Source of the DNA: Idiomarina aminovorans
GTDB taxonomy: Bacteria; Pseudomonadota; Gammaproteobacteria; Enterobacterales; Alteromonadaceae
Assembly (NCBI RefSeq): GCF_023155095.1
Contig: NZ_JAKNDA010000003.1
Coordinates: forward strand, 354,068 to 418,067
DNA: 64,000 nt
Reading direction: 5' to 3'
Positions 1 through 8,602 of this stretch are shown here, one piece after another. The position numbers and the translations under genes are program-made. Within the stretch, counting starts at the first letter, position 1. Every line of letters starts with the position of its first letter. The notes under the pieces were generated by a model. That model did no database searches and was not told the origin of the DNA. It saw only the letters and a list, made by a program, of their open reading frames with translations.

Positions 1-1670
1 GCAATCAGAATCACTTCGGGCTGGCCATCGCAATCTTTCAGAATGTAACCGCCACGGGCAATATTGGTTAGTTGCTCGTCGTCGCGCCCTTGTTGCTGCA
101 TTCCCTGACGGCTAAAAATTAAGGCAGATGGGGTTTTACTGCTTTGCACTGCCGCCCCCCAGGCAACCACTGTTTCAACCTGGTCGCATGGGCGCCAGCA
201 TTGCAAATTAGGCGTTTGCCGTAAGTTAGCCAGTTGCTCAACCGGCTGATGGGTAGGTCCATCTTCACCCAGTCCGATAGAGTCGTGGGTGTAAACAAAA
301 ATACTCGGCTGCTTCATCAGCGCCGACATGCGCACCGCATTACGGGCATATTCCATAAACATCAGGAAAGTCGCACCATAAGCCTTAAAACCGCCGTGCA
401 AGGTTACGCCGTTCATAATGGCTGACATACCAAACTCGCGTACCCCATAAAAGACATAGTTACCACTGCTATCATCCGCAGTAATGCCCTTCGCATTGTT
501 CCATAATGTCAGGTTTGATCCAGCCAAGTCAGCAGAACCGCCTAACAGTTCAGGTAACTTCGGACCAAACTCATTCAAAACATTTAGCGACGCTTTTCGT
601 GTGGCGATAGCTTCTGGGCTGCTTTGCAGTTGTTTCGCATAATTGTGTACTGAATTCTCAAAGCCTTCCGGCAATTCGCCATTCAGACGACGCTTCAGTT
701 CTTTTGCCAGCTGCGGATACTCGTGCTCATAAGCAACCCAGCGCTTATTCCAGGAAGACTCAACCGCCGCCCCTTTATCCGTCGCCGACCATTGCTGGTA
801 AACATCTGCCGGTACTTCAAAAGCGTCGTGCGGCCAGTTCAATTGCTTGCGCGCAGCGACAATTTCGTCATCGCCTAAGGGCGCACCATGACAGCTCTCA
901 GAGCCCTGTTTATTCGGTGCTCCGAAGCCAATAACGGTTTTACAAATAATCAGCGTTGGTTTGTCCTGGTGAGCGCGGGCGCTCTCAATTGCTTGTGTGA
1001 TTGCCGCTGAGTTGTGTCCGTCAATTTGGTTAATCACGTGCCAGCCATAAGACTCGAAACGCTTCGCGGTATCGTCGGTGAACCAGCCATCAACCTCTCC
1101 ATCAATGGAAATGCCGTTGTCATCGTAAAACGCAATGAGCTTCCCCAGACCCAGGGTACCCGCCAGTGAACACGCTTCGTGCGAAATGCCTTCCATCAAA
1201 CAACCGTCACCCAGGAAGGTGTAGGTGTAATGATCAACAATCTCATGATTTTCACGGTTAAACTGCGCGGCTAATACTTTCTCAGCCAGAGCCATCCCCA
1301 CGGCGTTTGCAAGTCCCTGTCCCAGCGGTCCGGTAGTCGTTTCCACACCCGCAGTGTAACCATATTCAGGGTGTCCGGGAGTTTTTGAATCTAATTGGCG
1401 GAACTGTTTCAAGTCCTCAATGCTGAGATCATAACCTGTCAGGTGAAGTAATGAGTAAATCAACATTGAACCGTGACCATTTGATAAGACAAAACGGTCA
1501 CGGTCAGCCCAGCCGGGGTTATTGGGGTTATGCTTTAGGTAGTCACGCCAAAGGACTTCTGCGATATCTGCCATACCCATGGGCGCTCCGGGGTGGCCTG
1601 ATTTAGCTTTTTGAACCGCATCCATACTGAGTGCACGGATAGCGTTGGCGATATATTGACGATCTGACAT
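1..1670 (-). CDS. tkt: Transketolase, N-terminal 556 codons (runs off window edge)
   Basis: This is the thiamine-diphosphate enzyme of the non-oxidative pentose phosphate pathway. It moves two-carbon ketol units between sugar phosphates in the cytosol. Translation from the ATG at 1670 gives [18 protein letters not shown], then the [13 protein letters not shown] segment, the TPP-binding stretch [13 protein letters not shown], and the pyrimidine domain with [15 protein letters not shown]. About 550 of the usual 660 or so residues are visible and the C-terminal domain lies outside the window. The start is set by an AGGGGG ribosome-binding site six bases upstream. It lies 91 bases downstream of metK on the same strand, an arrangement common in gammaproteobacteria. 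A candidate promoter and a hairpin that covers the ribosome site lie in the gap and are listed separately. Confidence 0.97.
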   Translation of the reverse strand, partial: MSDRQYIANAIRALSMDAVQKAKSGHPGAPMGMADIAEVLWRDYLKHNPNNPGWADRDRFVLSNGHGSMLIYSLLHLTGYDLSIEDLKQFRQLDSKTPGHPEYGYTAGVETTTGPLGQGLANAVGMALAEKVLAAQFNRENHEIVDHYTYTFLGDGCLMEGISHEACSLAGTLGLGKLIAFYDDNGISIDGEVDGWFTDDTAKRFESYGWHVINQIDGHNSAAITQAIESARAHQDKPTLIICKTVIGFGAPNKQGSESCHGAPLGDDEIVAARKQLNWPHDAFEVPADVYQQWSATDKGAAVESSWNKRWVAYEHEYPQLAKELKRRLNGELPEGFENSVHNYAKQLQSSPEAIATRKASLNVLNEFGPKLPELLGGSADLAGSNLTLWNNAKGITADDSSGNYVFYGVREFGMSAIMNGVTLHGGFKAYGATFLMFMEYARNAVRMSALMKQPSIFVYTHDSIGLGEDGPTHQPVEQLANLRQTPNLQCWRPCDQVETVVAWGAAVQSSKTPSALIFSRQGMQQQGRDDEQLTNIARGGYILKDCDGQPEVILI

Positions 1671-1675
1671 GAAAA

Positions 1676-1733
1676 ACCCCCTGGAAGATGAAGAGCAACT
1701 TGCGATGCGCGTATTCTCCACATTTCAGGGGGT
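1676..1733 (-). promoter_or_regulatory. tkt leader hairpin covering the ribosome-binding site
   Basis: Two perfect 8-base complementary arms (1726-1733 and 1676-1683) are separated by 42 bases. The 3' arm contains the AGGGGG ribosome-binding site of tkt and is followed by five T residues just before the ATG. If the arms pair in the mRNA, the ribosome site is hidden. The same shape could also act as a weak terminator for metK read-through. The pairing is seen in the sequence; function is inferred. Confidence 0.4.
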
Positions 1734-1742
1734 ACAAGCAAA

Positions 1743-1772
1743 TTTATAGGCGAATTATTGTTTAAATATCAG
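1743..1772 (-). promoter_or_regulatory. Candidate sigma-70 promoter for tkt
   Basis: On the minus strand CTGATA (1767-1772) and TATAAA (1743-1748) are separated by 18 bases. The -35 element overlaps the end of metK. The predicted start of transcription, near 1736, falls right at the 5' edge of the leader hairpin. The -10 match is good (5 of 6), the -35 fair (4 of 6). Confidence 0.4.
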
Positions 1773-2907
1773 CCTGTAAATCGGCGGCTTTGTCGGTTTT
1801 TTCCCAAGGGAATTCGTCCCGGCCAAAGTGCCCGTATGCAGCCGTTTGATGGTAAATTGGACGCTCCAGGTCAAGCATTTTAATTAATCCGTAAGGGCGT
1901 AAGTCAAAATGGCGACGGATTAATGCAATTAATTGTTCCTCTGAGTACTTTGATGTACCAAAGGTATCAATGCTAATAGACGTTGGTTCTGCCACCCCAA
2001 TGGCGTAAGAAATTTGTAGCTCGCAACGTTCAGCTAAGCCAGCCGCCACCAGGTTCTTGGCAACATAACGCGCCGCATAAGCTGCACTGCGGTCAACTTT
2101 GGACGGGTCTTTACCGGAAAATGCACCGCCACCATGGCGCGCCATACCACCGTAAGTGTCGACAATAATTTTACGCCCGGTAAGACCGCAATCCCCCATA
2201 GGGCCGCCGACAACGAAACGCCCGGTTGGGTTAATGTGGAACTGTGTGTCTTTGGCAATCCACTGCTCCGGCAATACCGGTTTAATGATTTCTTCCATCA
2301 CCGCTTCACGCAACGTTTCCTGAGCAATATCTTCTCTATGCTGAGTGGATAACACAACGGTATCGATAGCCACCGGCTTACCGTTTTCATAAACAAAGGT
2401 CAGCTGACTTTTAGCATCCGGGCGTAACCAATCTAAAAGTCCGCTTTTCCGCACTTGTGCCTGACGCTGCACAACCCGATGCGCGTAAGTCACAGGCGCA
2501 GGCATTAATACTGAAGTTTCGTTTGAGGCGTAACCAAACATCAAGCCTTGATCGCCGGCGCCTTGCTCTTCTGGTTCCGCACGATCAACGCCTTGATTAA
2601 TATCGTGGCTCTGTTTGCCAATAGCATTCAGAACGGCACAAGACGCACCGTCAAAACCCATATCTGAATGATTATAACCAATGTCTTGGATTGTCTTACG
2701 GGTCAAGTCGTCGATATCAACCCAGGCTTCGGTGGTTATTTCGCCACCAACCAGAACCATTCCGGTTTTGACAAAGGTTTCACAAGCCACCCGGGATTTT
2801 GGATCTTCTGCTAAAATAGCGTCTAAAACCGCATCGGATATTTGGTCGGCAATTTTGTCCGGGTGCCCTTCGGACACGGATTCTGATGTAAATAGGTGAC
2901 GCGACAT
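1762..2907 (-). CDS. metK: S-adenosylmethionine synthase
   Basis: MetK joins methionine and ATP to make S-adenosylmethionine, the cell's main methyl donor. The 381-residue protein is close to the 384 of E. coli. It shows the N-terminal [17 protein letters not shown], the central [12 protein letters not shown] motif, and the glycine-rich phosphate loop [19 protein letters not shown] near residue 255. The ATG at 2907 has only a weak ribosome site (a GGA about 12 bases upstream), but the N-terminus aligns with the family. It faces rsmE across a 115-base divergent region that carries tandem MetJ boxes, so repression by MetJ with SAM is likely. tkt follows downstream. Confidence 0.98.
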   Translation of the reverse strand: MSRHLFTSESVSEGHPDKIADQISDAVLDAILAEDPKSRVACETFVKTGMVLVGGEITTEAWVDIDDLTRKTIQDIGYNHSDMGFDGASCAVLNAIGKQSHDINQGVDRAEPEEQGAGDQGLMFGYASNETSVLMPAPVTYAHRVVQRQAQVRKSGLLDWLRPDAKSQLTFVYENGKPVAIDTVVLSTQHREDIAQETLREAVMEEIIKPVLPEQWIAKDTQFHINPTGRFVVGGPMGDCGLTGRKIIVDTYGGMARHGGGAFSGKDPSKVDRSAAYAARYVAKNLVAAGLAERCELQISYAIGVAEPTSISIDTFGTSKYSEEQLIALIRRHFDLRPYGLIKMLDLERPIYHQTAAYGHFGRDEFPWEKTDKAADLQADI

Positions 2908-2982
2908 AAACCCACTATTCCTTAATTTTGATGAAATCGGTTAATACTGGCTGCATAATATAATCGATCATTCTTTTTTTTT

Positions 2983-3006
2983 CTACTTCTGGACGTCTGA
3001 AAGTCT
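2983..3006. promoter_or_regulatory. Tandem MetJ boxes (MetJ operator) between metK and rsmE
   Basis: Three consecutive 8-base units CTACTTCT, GGACGTCT and GAAAGTCT match the MetJ box AGACGTCT at 5, 7 and 5 of 8 positions. They are in the exact 8-base register that MetJ dimers need. The array lies 76-99 bases upstream of metK, near the expected -35 region of a promoter whose -10 is probably within 2956-2965 on the minus strand. It also lies 17-40 bases upstream of the rsmE start, so it could influence rsmE-gshB. MetJ itself is not in the window. Confidence 0.65.
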
Positions 3007-3022
3007 GGTTAAGGCTGGTGAA

Positions 3023-3754
3023 ATGCGAGTACCACGGATCTATCATCCGGGCCCTATAACGTTACAATCTGAAATTGAATTGAGTCGGGATGCGTTTCAG
3101 CACCTGATCAAAGTCCTGCGTTTAAACGTAGGGGATACCATTGTTCTATTCAATGGTGATGAGCAGAATTACGAAGCAACTATTGCCTCAGTTGAGAAAA
3201 AATCAGCACATTTTATAGCAACCCGCAGTCAGGCTAATAAGTCAGAATCACCGGTCAATATTCATTTAGCACAAGTCATTTCGCGCGGTGACCGCATGGA
3301 TTTTGTACTGCAAAAGTCAGTCGAATTAGGCGTAACAGAAATAACCCCGCTGTTCAGTGAGCGTTGCGGAGTAAAACTCAATGGAGACAGGCTTGCAAAG
3401 AAGCAGCTACAATGGCAAAAAATTGTCCGTTCAGCTTGCGAACAATGCGGTCGCAGTGTGGTTCCTAAAGTGAAACCAGCACTGCAGTTAAGTGACTTTA
3501 TTGAAGACGCCTTCGCGGGGCTTCGCCTGACTTTAGATCCAACCGCGAAAAAACCGCTGTCTTCATTTCAGCAAGCCGATAAAGGAATACAATTACTCAT
3601 TGGTCCTGAAGGCGGTTTTACGGATGACGAGGTCAGTAATGCTGAACAACAAGGATTCAAACCGATGCGTTTAGGCCCGCGAGTGTTAAGAACAGAAACC
3701 GCCGCGCTCTCAGCGCTAACCGCCGTGCAATATCAGTTTGGCGACTTAAGCTAA
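3023..3754 (+). CDS. rsmE: 16S rRNA (uracil-1498-N3)-methyltransferase
   Basis: RsmE methylates N3 of U1498 in the 30S decoding region using SAM. The 243-residue protein has an N-terminal PUA-like domain (MRVPRIYHPGPI onward). The C-terminal SPOUT methyltransferase domain shows the knot signatures LLIGPEGGFTDDEV and LGPRVLRTETAALSAL near the C-terminus. Length matches E. coli RsmE (243). It is the first gene of a plus-strand run with gshB, yqgE and ruvX, an order shared with E. coli. The start at 3023 has an AAGG nine bases upstream. Confidence 0.96.
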   Translation: MRVPRIYHPGPITLQSEIELSRDAFQHLIKVLRLNVGDTIVLFNGDEQNYEATIASVEKKSAHFIATRSQANKSESPVNIHLAQVISRGDRMDFVLQKSVELGVTEITPLFSERCGVKLNGDRLAKKQLQWQKIVRSACEQCGRSVVPKVKPALQLSDFIEDAFAGLRLTLDPTAKKPLSSFQQADKGIQLLIGPEGGFTDDEVSNAEQQGFKPMRLGPRVLRTETAALSALTAVQYQFGDLS

Positions 3755-3764
3755 AGGAGTTTAC

Positions 3765-4709
3765 ATGAAAAAGTTAGCTATGGTGATGGATCCAATCGCC
3801 GCCGTAAAAACCGAAAAAGACACCAGTTTTCGTTTGCTGTTGGAAGCTCAGACGCGGGGTTACCAATGTTTTTATCTGGAGCTGGGTGACTTAGTCATTG
3901 ATAACGGCCAGCCCATGGCATTTGCCCGGGAAATTGAAGTTCGCGATCAAAAAACTGATTTTTACAGCTTAAGTGACAGCACGTATCGTCCGCTGGAAGA
4001 TTTTGATGTCATTATGATGCGCAAAGAACCACCTTTTGACAGCGAGTTTCTATACGCGACACAAATTCTGGAATTAGCCGAGCAACGCGGTAGTCTGGTA
4101 GTGAATAAGCCTCAGAGCCTGCGCGACTGTAACGAAAAACTCTTTACCTCATGGTTCGCGGATTCTATTGCCGACACTCTGGTCAGTTCCAGATCCGATG
4201 TCATTAAAACCTTTCATAAAAAACACGGTGATGTCATTTTAAAACCTCTGGATGGTATGGGTGGCGCTTCAATTTTTAAAGTCGGTGCCGATGGCAGTAA
4301 CTTAAGCGTTATTATTGAAACTTTGACCGACAAAGGTCAGCGCTACGCTATGGTGCAAAAGTATTTGCCTGAAATTAAAGACGGCGACAAACGCATTCTG
4401 ATTATTGATGGTGAGCCGGTACCTTATTCGCTCGCTCGTATTCCCAGCGCCGGCGAAACCCGTGGTAACCTGGCCGCAGGTGGCAGCGGCCGTGCCCAGT
4501 CATTGTCAGACAGCGACTGGACGCTTGCCCGTAAAGTCGGCCCTGAACTGAAAAAACGTGGGCTGATTATTGTAGGGCTGGACGTTATTGGTGACCGTAT
4601 TACCGAAATTAATGTCACCAGCCCCACCTGTATGCGTGAAATTGAAAACGCTTATGACATTAATATCGCTGAATTAGTGTTCCGGGCCGTAGAAGCAAAG
4701 TTGAATTGA
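3765..4709 (+). CDS. gshB: Glutathione synthetase
   Basis: GshB adds glycine to gamma-glutamylcysteine, the last step of glutathione synthesis. It is an ATP-grasp enzyme of 314 residues (E. coli 315). Visible features are the N-terminal MVMDPIAAVKTEKDTSF, the MRKEPPFD segment, the ATP-binding VILKPLDGMGGASIF, and the C-terminal EINVTSPTCMREIE that closes the active site. A clear AAAGGAG precedes the ATG by seven bases. It lies ten bases after rsmE, so co-transcription is likely. Confidence 0.97.
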   Translation: MKKLAMVMDPIAAVKTEKDTSFRLLLEAQTRGYQCFYLELGDLVIDNGQPMAFAREIEVRDQKTDFYSLSDSTYRPLEDFDVIMMRKEPPFDSEFLYATQILELAEQRGSLVVNKPQSLRDCNEKLFTSWFADSIADTLVSSRSDVIKTFHKKHGDVILKPLDGMGGASIFKVGADGSNLSVIIETLTDKGQRYAMVQKYLPEIKDGDKRILIIDGEPVPYSLARIPSAGETRGNLAAGGSGRAQSLSDSDWTLARKVGPELKKRGLIIVGLDVIGDRITEINVTSPTCMREIENAYDINIAELVFRAVEAKLN

Positions 4710-4718
4710 AATTCAACT
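4699..4718. repeat. Perfect 9-base inverted repeat around the gshB stop codon
   Basis: The arms AGTTGAATT and AATTCAACT (4699-4707, 4710-4718) are separated by two bases, and the gshB TGA stop sits in the centre. No T-run follows, so this is not a standard terminator. It could be an RNA stability hairpin between gshB and yqgE or a protein-binding palindrome. Confidence 0.35.
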
Positions 4719-4769
4719 ATGCGTCCCAACAGAGTTAACAGAGATTATCGTTAAGGAGTCGTTGAATCG

Positions 4770-5327
4770 ATGAACAATTTGCAGAATCATTTTTTGATAG
4801 CAACCCCAATGCTGAACGACCCGATGTTTAAACGGACCGTGACGTATATCTGCGAACACAACGAAGAAGGGGCCATGGGCTTAGTGATAAACCAGCCTGC
4901 AGATATGAGAGTTACTTCGCTGCTGGATAAACTTGAAATTGTTTATCCAGAAAATAACCAGCACCTGCAAGGCAATGTTTATCAGGGTGGGCCTGTTGGT
5001 AAAGAACGCGGATTCGTTATTCACCCTCCTCAGGACAACTGGCGCGCCAGCCAGAAAATGAGTAATGACATCATGGTCACCACCTCGCGCGACATTCTGG
5101 AAGCATTAGGGTCATCGGCTGCGCCACCGCAATTTTTATTGACCTTGGGTTACGCAGGCTGGGAAGCCGGACAGCTGGAAGAGGAACTGGGTCAAAACTC
5201 CTGGCTGGCTATTCCGGCTGATCCTGAACTTTTATTCACGACACCATCCAGCCAGCGCTGGCAAAAAGCTACAGACCAGCTGGGGTTTGATGTGTGGCAA
5301 CTGGGACCGGATGTTGGGCACGCATGA
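4770..5327 (+). CDS. yqgE: YqgE/AlgH family protein (UPF0301, DUF179)
   Basis: This is a conserved cytosolic protein of unknown biochemical role. The P. aeruginosa relative is called AlgH. The 185 residues include the typical N-terminus [20 protein letters not shown], the [12 protein letters not shown] motif, [15 protein letters not shown] and the C-terminal [12 protein letters not shown]. Length is as expected (E. coli 187). An AAGGAG lies upstream of the ATG. The last codons overlap ruvX by ATGA, and the yqgE-ruvX pair is conserved across many proteobacteria. Confidence 0.95.
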   Translation: MNNLQNHFLIATPMLNDPMFKRTVTYICEHNEEGAMGLVINQPADMRVTSLLDKLEIVYPENNQHLQGNVYQGGPVGKERGFVIHPPQDNWRASQKMSNDIMVTTSRDILEALGSSAAPPQFLLTLGYAGWEAGQLEEELGQNSWLAIPADPELLFTTPSSQRWQKATDQLGFDVWQLGPDVGHA

Positions 5328-5758
5328 GCACCGTTATTGGCTTTGATTTTGGTACCAAAAGTATCGGCGTTGCAATTGGTCAGACAATAACTGCAACAGC
5401 TTCACCATTAGCGGCTATCAAAGCAAAAGAGGGCATACCCGACTGGCAGCTTATTGAAAAGTTGTTTGCTAAATGGCAGCCGGAGCAACTGGTTGTCGGT
5501 CTGCCTTTAAACATGGATGGTACCGAACAGCCGTTGACTCAACGAGCAAAGAAGTTCGGCAATCGATTGCATGGTCGCTTTGGTTTACCGGTGGCTTTTC
5601 AGGATGAACGGTTAACTTCAACCGCTGCTCGCGAGAGCTTATTTAACCAAGGCGGTTTCCGAAAATTGGACAAAGGGCTTGTCGATAGCCAAGCCGCCCT
5701 CATTATTGTTGAAGATTTTATGAACGCTTATTTGCCAAAAAGCAATAATTCGTTATAG
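5324..5758 (+). CDS. ruvX: Holliday junction resolvase-like nuclease, pre-16S rRNA 5' processing
   Basis: RuvX (YqgF) is an RNase H-fold nuclease linked to maturation of the 16S rRNA 5' end. The start is the ATG at 5324 that overlaps the yqgE stop, giving 144 residues that begin [19 protein letters not shown]. The catalytic Asp is in GFDFGTKS, the motif [12 protein letters not shown] follows, and [11 protein letters not shown] and the late acidic site [13 protein letters not shown] are present. The slightly longer reading frame from 5294 adds residues with no family match. Confidence 0.95.
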   Translation: MSTVIGFDFGTKSIGVAIGQTITATASPLAAIKAKEGIPDWQLIEKLFAKWQPEQLVVGLPLNMDGTEQPLTQRAKKFGNRLHGRFGLPVAFQDERLTSTAARESLFNQGGFRKLDKGLVDSQAALIIVEDFMNAYLPKSNNSL

Positions 5759-5795
5759 TGTTGTTAGTGATAAACTGATGCGACAGGAGCTGGCC

Positions 5796-6086
5796 TTGTT
5801 TGGTAATGAAGAACCCTATTCAGTGACAGGTAATACTCTTTTACTGAAAGACGAAAATAAAAAACTGCTTTTAATTACTGGTCCCCGTTACCAAAATATA
5901 TTGGTTTCGCGAGCTTTAGTAGAGCTTACCGATATGCCGGCCGAACGCCGTCCGGGCATTAAATTAGTCCCACTACAGGACATCTTTAAAAAAGACAAGA
6001 CGTATTTTTTCATCCGTTCCGGCGGTGTTGAGTATCAGGTTGACCTTAAATTTGAAGACAGTCCTATTACTGAAATGAAGTTTTAG
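5796..6086 (+). CDS. Small conserved-looking cytosolic protein of unknown function
   Basis: I do not recognise a family. The product is about 96 residues, with no signal peptide or membrane segment and a beta-rich look (SVTGNTLLLKDENKKLLLI, YFFIRSGGVEYQVDLKF). The start is uncertain. An ATG at 5778 has no ribosome site, while a strong AGGAG at 5785-5789 sits six bases before an in-frame TTG at 5796, which I prefer. It lies between ruvX and a secreted transglutaminase-like gene with short gaps on both sides, so it is probably part of the rsmE-gshB operon. Base composition is like its neighbours. Confidence 0.7.
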   Translation: MFGNEEPYSVTGNTLLLKDENKKLLLITGPRYQNILVSRALVELTDMPAERRPGIKLVPLQDIFKKDKTYFFIRSGGVEYQVDLKFEDSPITEMKF

Positions 6087-6107
6087 AGGCTGACAGGAGT
6101 AACCAGA

Positions 6108-7067
6108 ATGACACGTAAACTTTGTGCTACTGTCTGGTTACTCTTATTCTTTCCCTTAACGGCTAGCAGCCAAAACTTCTTTCAGCTCAATGAAAGCGAT
6201 GACGGCCAACTTAATTTTTCTTACCAGTGGCGTGATTTTGATAACCGCCAACAAGCTTTTACCTTCCAGGTTGATAAAAAAGATTTCTTACTGCCGTTGA
6301 AACGCTACCGGGGATTTAACCTTGAGCGAAGCCAACGCGAGCTTGCTCACCAACTCAATCGTTATATTCGTCAACAGCAATGGCAGGGTATTCAGGCGCG
6401 CTTAACCCCTCGCCAACAGTCGGTTGAAATGATTACAGCCAATGCCAGAACACAGCAGAAACGACAGCAGCTTAACGATTATAAAAAGCGTTTACGCACA
6501 TACTACAATGAGCGTTGGAGCGACTACCTGGAAGCTAATTATTACCGTAAACTCACTCTGCCTCCGGGGGAGCAGGGTATTATCCCTGATCATCCGGCCA
6601 TAGCGCGCGAAGTCACTCCCACAATACGACCGCTGATACAGGCGATTGGAGAACAACTGGGTAACAATACACAGCGCAACTACATTAATTTTATCGCCAG
6701 TTTTATTCAGCAAATTCCTTATAACGATTTAAACAACAAGCTGGATAGTCGCGGCGACGGATTCGTTCCGCCAAACCAGTTGCTCTACTACAACCAAGGC
6801 GATTGCGACAGCAAAGTCACCTTAATGACGGCAGTTATACAACAAATTATTGAAACACCCCAAATGGCTATCATTTATCTGCCTAAACACGCCGTCTTTG
6901 GTATTTCCATAAGCCGGCGATCTGAAGACACTACGGTTAAGCATGACGGCATTAATTATGTCCTGGTTGATGTCACAGGCCCTGCCGCTATGCCTTTGGG
7001 CCAGGTCGGTGACCAGACAGAATTCCAGGTCAGCACCGGACAATACACCGTCGTGCCGCTTAACTGA
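6108..7067 (+). CDS. Exported transglutaminase-like cysteine peptidase family protein
   Basis: The 319-residue product begins with a clear signal peptide (KLCATVWLLLFFPLTASS) and is likely periplasmic. The last third carries the order expected of a transglutaminase-like fold: Cys233 in QGDCDSKVTLM, His261 in PKHAVFGI and Asp288 in VLVDVTGP. The middle (residues 75-140) is rich in Gln, Arg and Tyr and looks helical. Bacterial members of this fold usually act as peptidases or amide-modifying enzymes on proteins or wall peptides; the substrate here is unknown. It is last in the rsmE operon and its stop abuts the convergent PhoH gene with no spacer. Confidence 0.75.
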   Translation: MTRKLCATVWLLLFFPLTASSQNFFQLNESDDGQLNFSYQWRDFDNRQQAFTFQVDKKDFLLPLKRYRGFNLERSQRELAHQLNRYIRQQQWQGIQARLTPRQQSVEMITANARTQQKRQQLNDYKKRLRTYYNERWSDYLEANYYRKLTLPPGEQGIIPDHPAIAREVTPTIRPLIQAIGEQLGNNTQRNYINFIASFIQQIPYNDLNNKLDSRGDGFVPPNQLLYYNQGDCDSKVTLMTAVIQQIIETPQMAIIYLPKHAVFGISISRRSEDTTVKHDGINYVLVDVTGPAAMPLGQVGDQTEFQVSTGQYTVVPLN

Positions 7068-8453
7068 CTACAAATGTTCTTCGGCAAACTGCGCCAATTG
7101 ACTTCGCACCACGCCATTTAAGTTGATTGTCGCACTGCCCGGATAGTCTTTAAATCGCTCGACAATATAAGTCAGGCCGGAGGTAACAGCCGTTAAATAA
7201 TAACTATCAATTTGCGCCAGGTTACCCGACACCACTAACTTAGTGTTTTCGCCACAGCGAGTGATTAAGGTTTTTAACTGAGATGCGGTTAAATTTTGCG
7301 CTTCATCTAAAATGACTATAGCGTTCTGGATGCTTCGCCCACGCATAAAGTTTAATGATTTAAACTGAATATTGGCCTTTTTCATAATGTAGTTCAGACT
7401 CGATTCCATGCTCTCATCCTGTTTATGCAGAGCCTCCAGCGAATCTGTTATTGCCGACAACCAGGGCGCCATTTTCTCTTCTTCGGTGCCCGGCAAATAA
7501 CCAATCGATTCAGCAATTTCGGGCGTATTGCGAGTCACGATAATTTTTTCGTAAATTCCCTGCTCCACCACCATTTGTAAGGCCGCAGACAGAGCCAGAA
7601 ACGTTTTGCCACTGCCTGCCGGGCCGGTCAGAATAACCATATCCATGCTGGTATCAAGTAACGCATGCAACGCCATAGCCTGATAAATGTTTTTGGGGTG
7701 AACGCCCCAGGCGCCATAAGACATCATGCGTTCAACACTCAAATCCATTAAGGTGACGGTTTGGTTATTGTACTCTTCTACTCGCGCAGCAAAATTATTG
7801 GTGGAATCAATAAGGTATTCATTGGCAAAAATTTGCGGCAGTAATTCACGGCTTACGGTGTGGTAAGCGTCCCGGCCTTCCTGCTGAGTCTGTACTTCAC
7901 CAACCTGCGACCAGAAATCGCCCTCAAACTGGTAAAATCCTTTGGTCAGCAAACGAATGTCGTCAATAAGCTGGTCGGTACGATAATCTTCAACGTATTT
8001 CATACCCGCGCCTTTCGCTTTCAGGCGCATATTAATATCTTTGGTCACCAGCACCACACCAGCCGGTGTGCGCTCGCGTTGAATTTTCAGGGCCGCCTGA
8101 ATAATTCGATGATCATTTTCACGCAAAGACAACATCGATTCAGTTTGCTCCAGCTGATAGTCAGGAAAAATAGCCAGAGTTCCATTAGCCTTATGTTCGC
8201 CATGCATGCGGTTTAAAGGCACTCCGGCAACAATTTCCTCAGGGGTCGCCTCTTTCAGCACTTCCTCTAACGAGCGAATAGCCACACGAGCTTCACGGCT
8301 GACATCCTTGTTGCGGTCTTTTATCTTGTCCAGTTCTTCCAGAACGACCATGGGGACAATCACGTTATGTTCATCAAAGTTAAGGAAAGCAAGTGGGTCG
8401 TGCAGAAGAATATTGGTATCCAGAATAAAGAACTTGCCGGTGTTTTTAGTCAT
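7068..8453 (-). CDS. PIN domain-PhoH family ATPase
   Basis: The 461-residue protein joins an N-terminal PIN ribonuclease domain to a C-terminal PhoH ATPase. The PIN domain has FFILDTNILLHDPLAFL, VVLEELDKIK and VTKDINMRLKAKG with the expected acidic residues. The PhoH domain has Walker A GPAGSGKTFLALSAAL and Walker B IVILDEAQNLTASQLK. This is the YlaK/PhoH2-like architecture, reported elsewhere to combine RNA unwinding and cleavage. The gene stands alone, divergent from rapA. Its ribosome site is weak. The end touches the convergent transglutaminase-like gene. Confidence 0.9.
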   Translation of the reverse strand: MTKNTGKFFILDTNILLHDPLAFLNFDEHNVIVPMVVLEELDKIKDRNKDVSREARVAIRSLEEVLKEATPEEIVAGVPLNRMHGEHKANGTLAIFPDYQLEQTESMLSLRENDHRIIQAALKIQRERTPAGVVLVTKDINMRLKAKGAGMKYVEDYRTDQLIDDIRLLTKGFYQFEGDFWSQVGEVQTQQEGRDAYHTVSRELLPQIFANEYLIDSTNNFAARVEEYNNQTVTLMDLSVERMMSYGAWGVHPKNIYQAMALHALLDTSMDMVILTGPAGSGKTFLALSAALQMVVEQGIYEKIIVTRNTPEIAESIGYLPGTEEEKMAPWLSAITDSLEALHKQDESMESSLNYIMKKANIQFKSLNFMRGRSIQNAIVILDEAQNLTASQLKTLITRCGENTKLVVSGNLAQIDSYYLTAVTSGLTYIVERFKDYPGSATINLNGVVRSQLAQFAEEHL

Positions 8454-8602
8454 TAGCGCATACCTATACTTGTGATTATTCTTTTCTTACAGCTTAGCCT
8501 AAAATTCATGACAGAACGGTGACAGAAATAAATTTTTCCTCGGAATTAGTGTATGAATTGCGTACCATTGCGACCATAGAAAACAGCGTGCGGGAGTGTG
8601 TA

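Noticed and set aside
2908..3022. SAM riboswitch upstream of metK
   Set aside because: The 115-base gap has no kink-turn or long paired leader, and it carries MetJ boxes instead.
8519..8602. Longer RapA start at GTG 8519
   Set aside because: The 28 extra codons match nothing in the family, and the conserved N-terminus starts at 8603.
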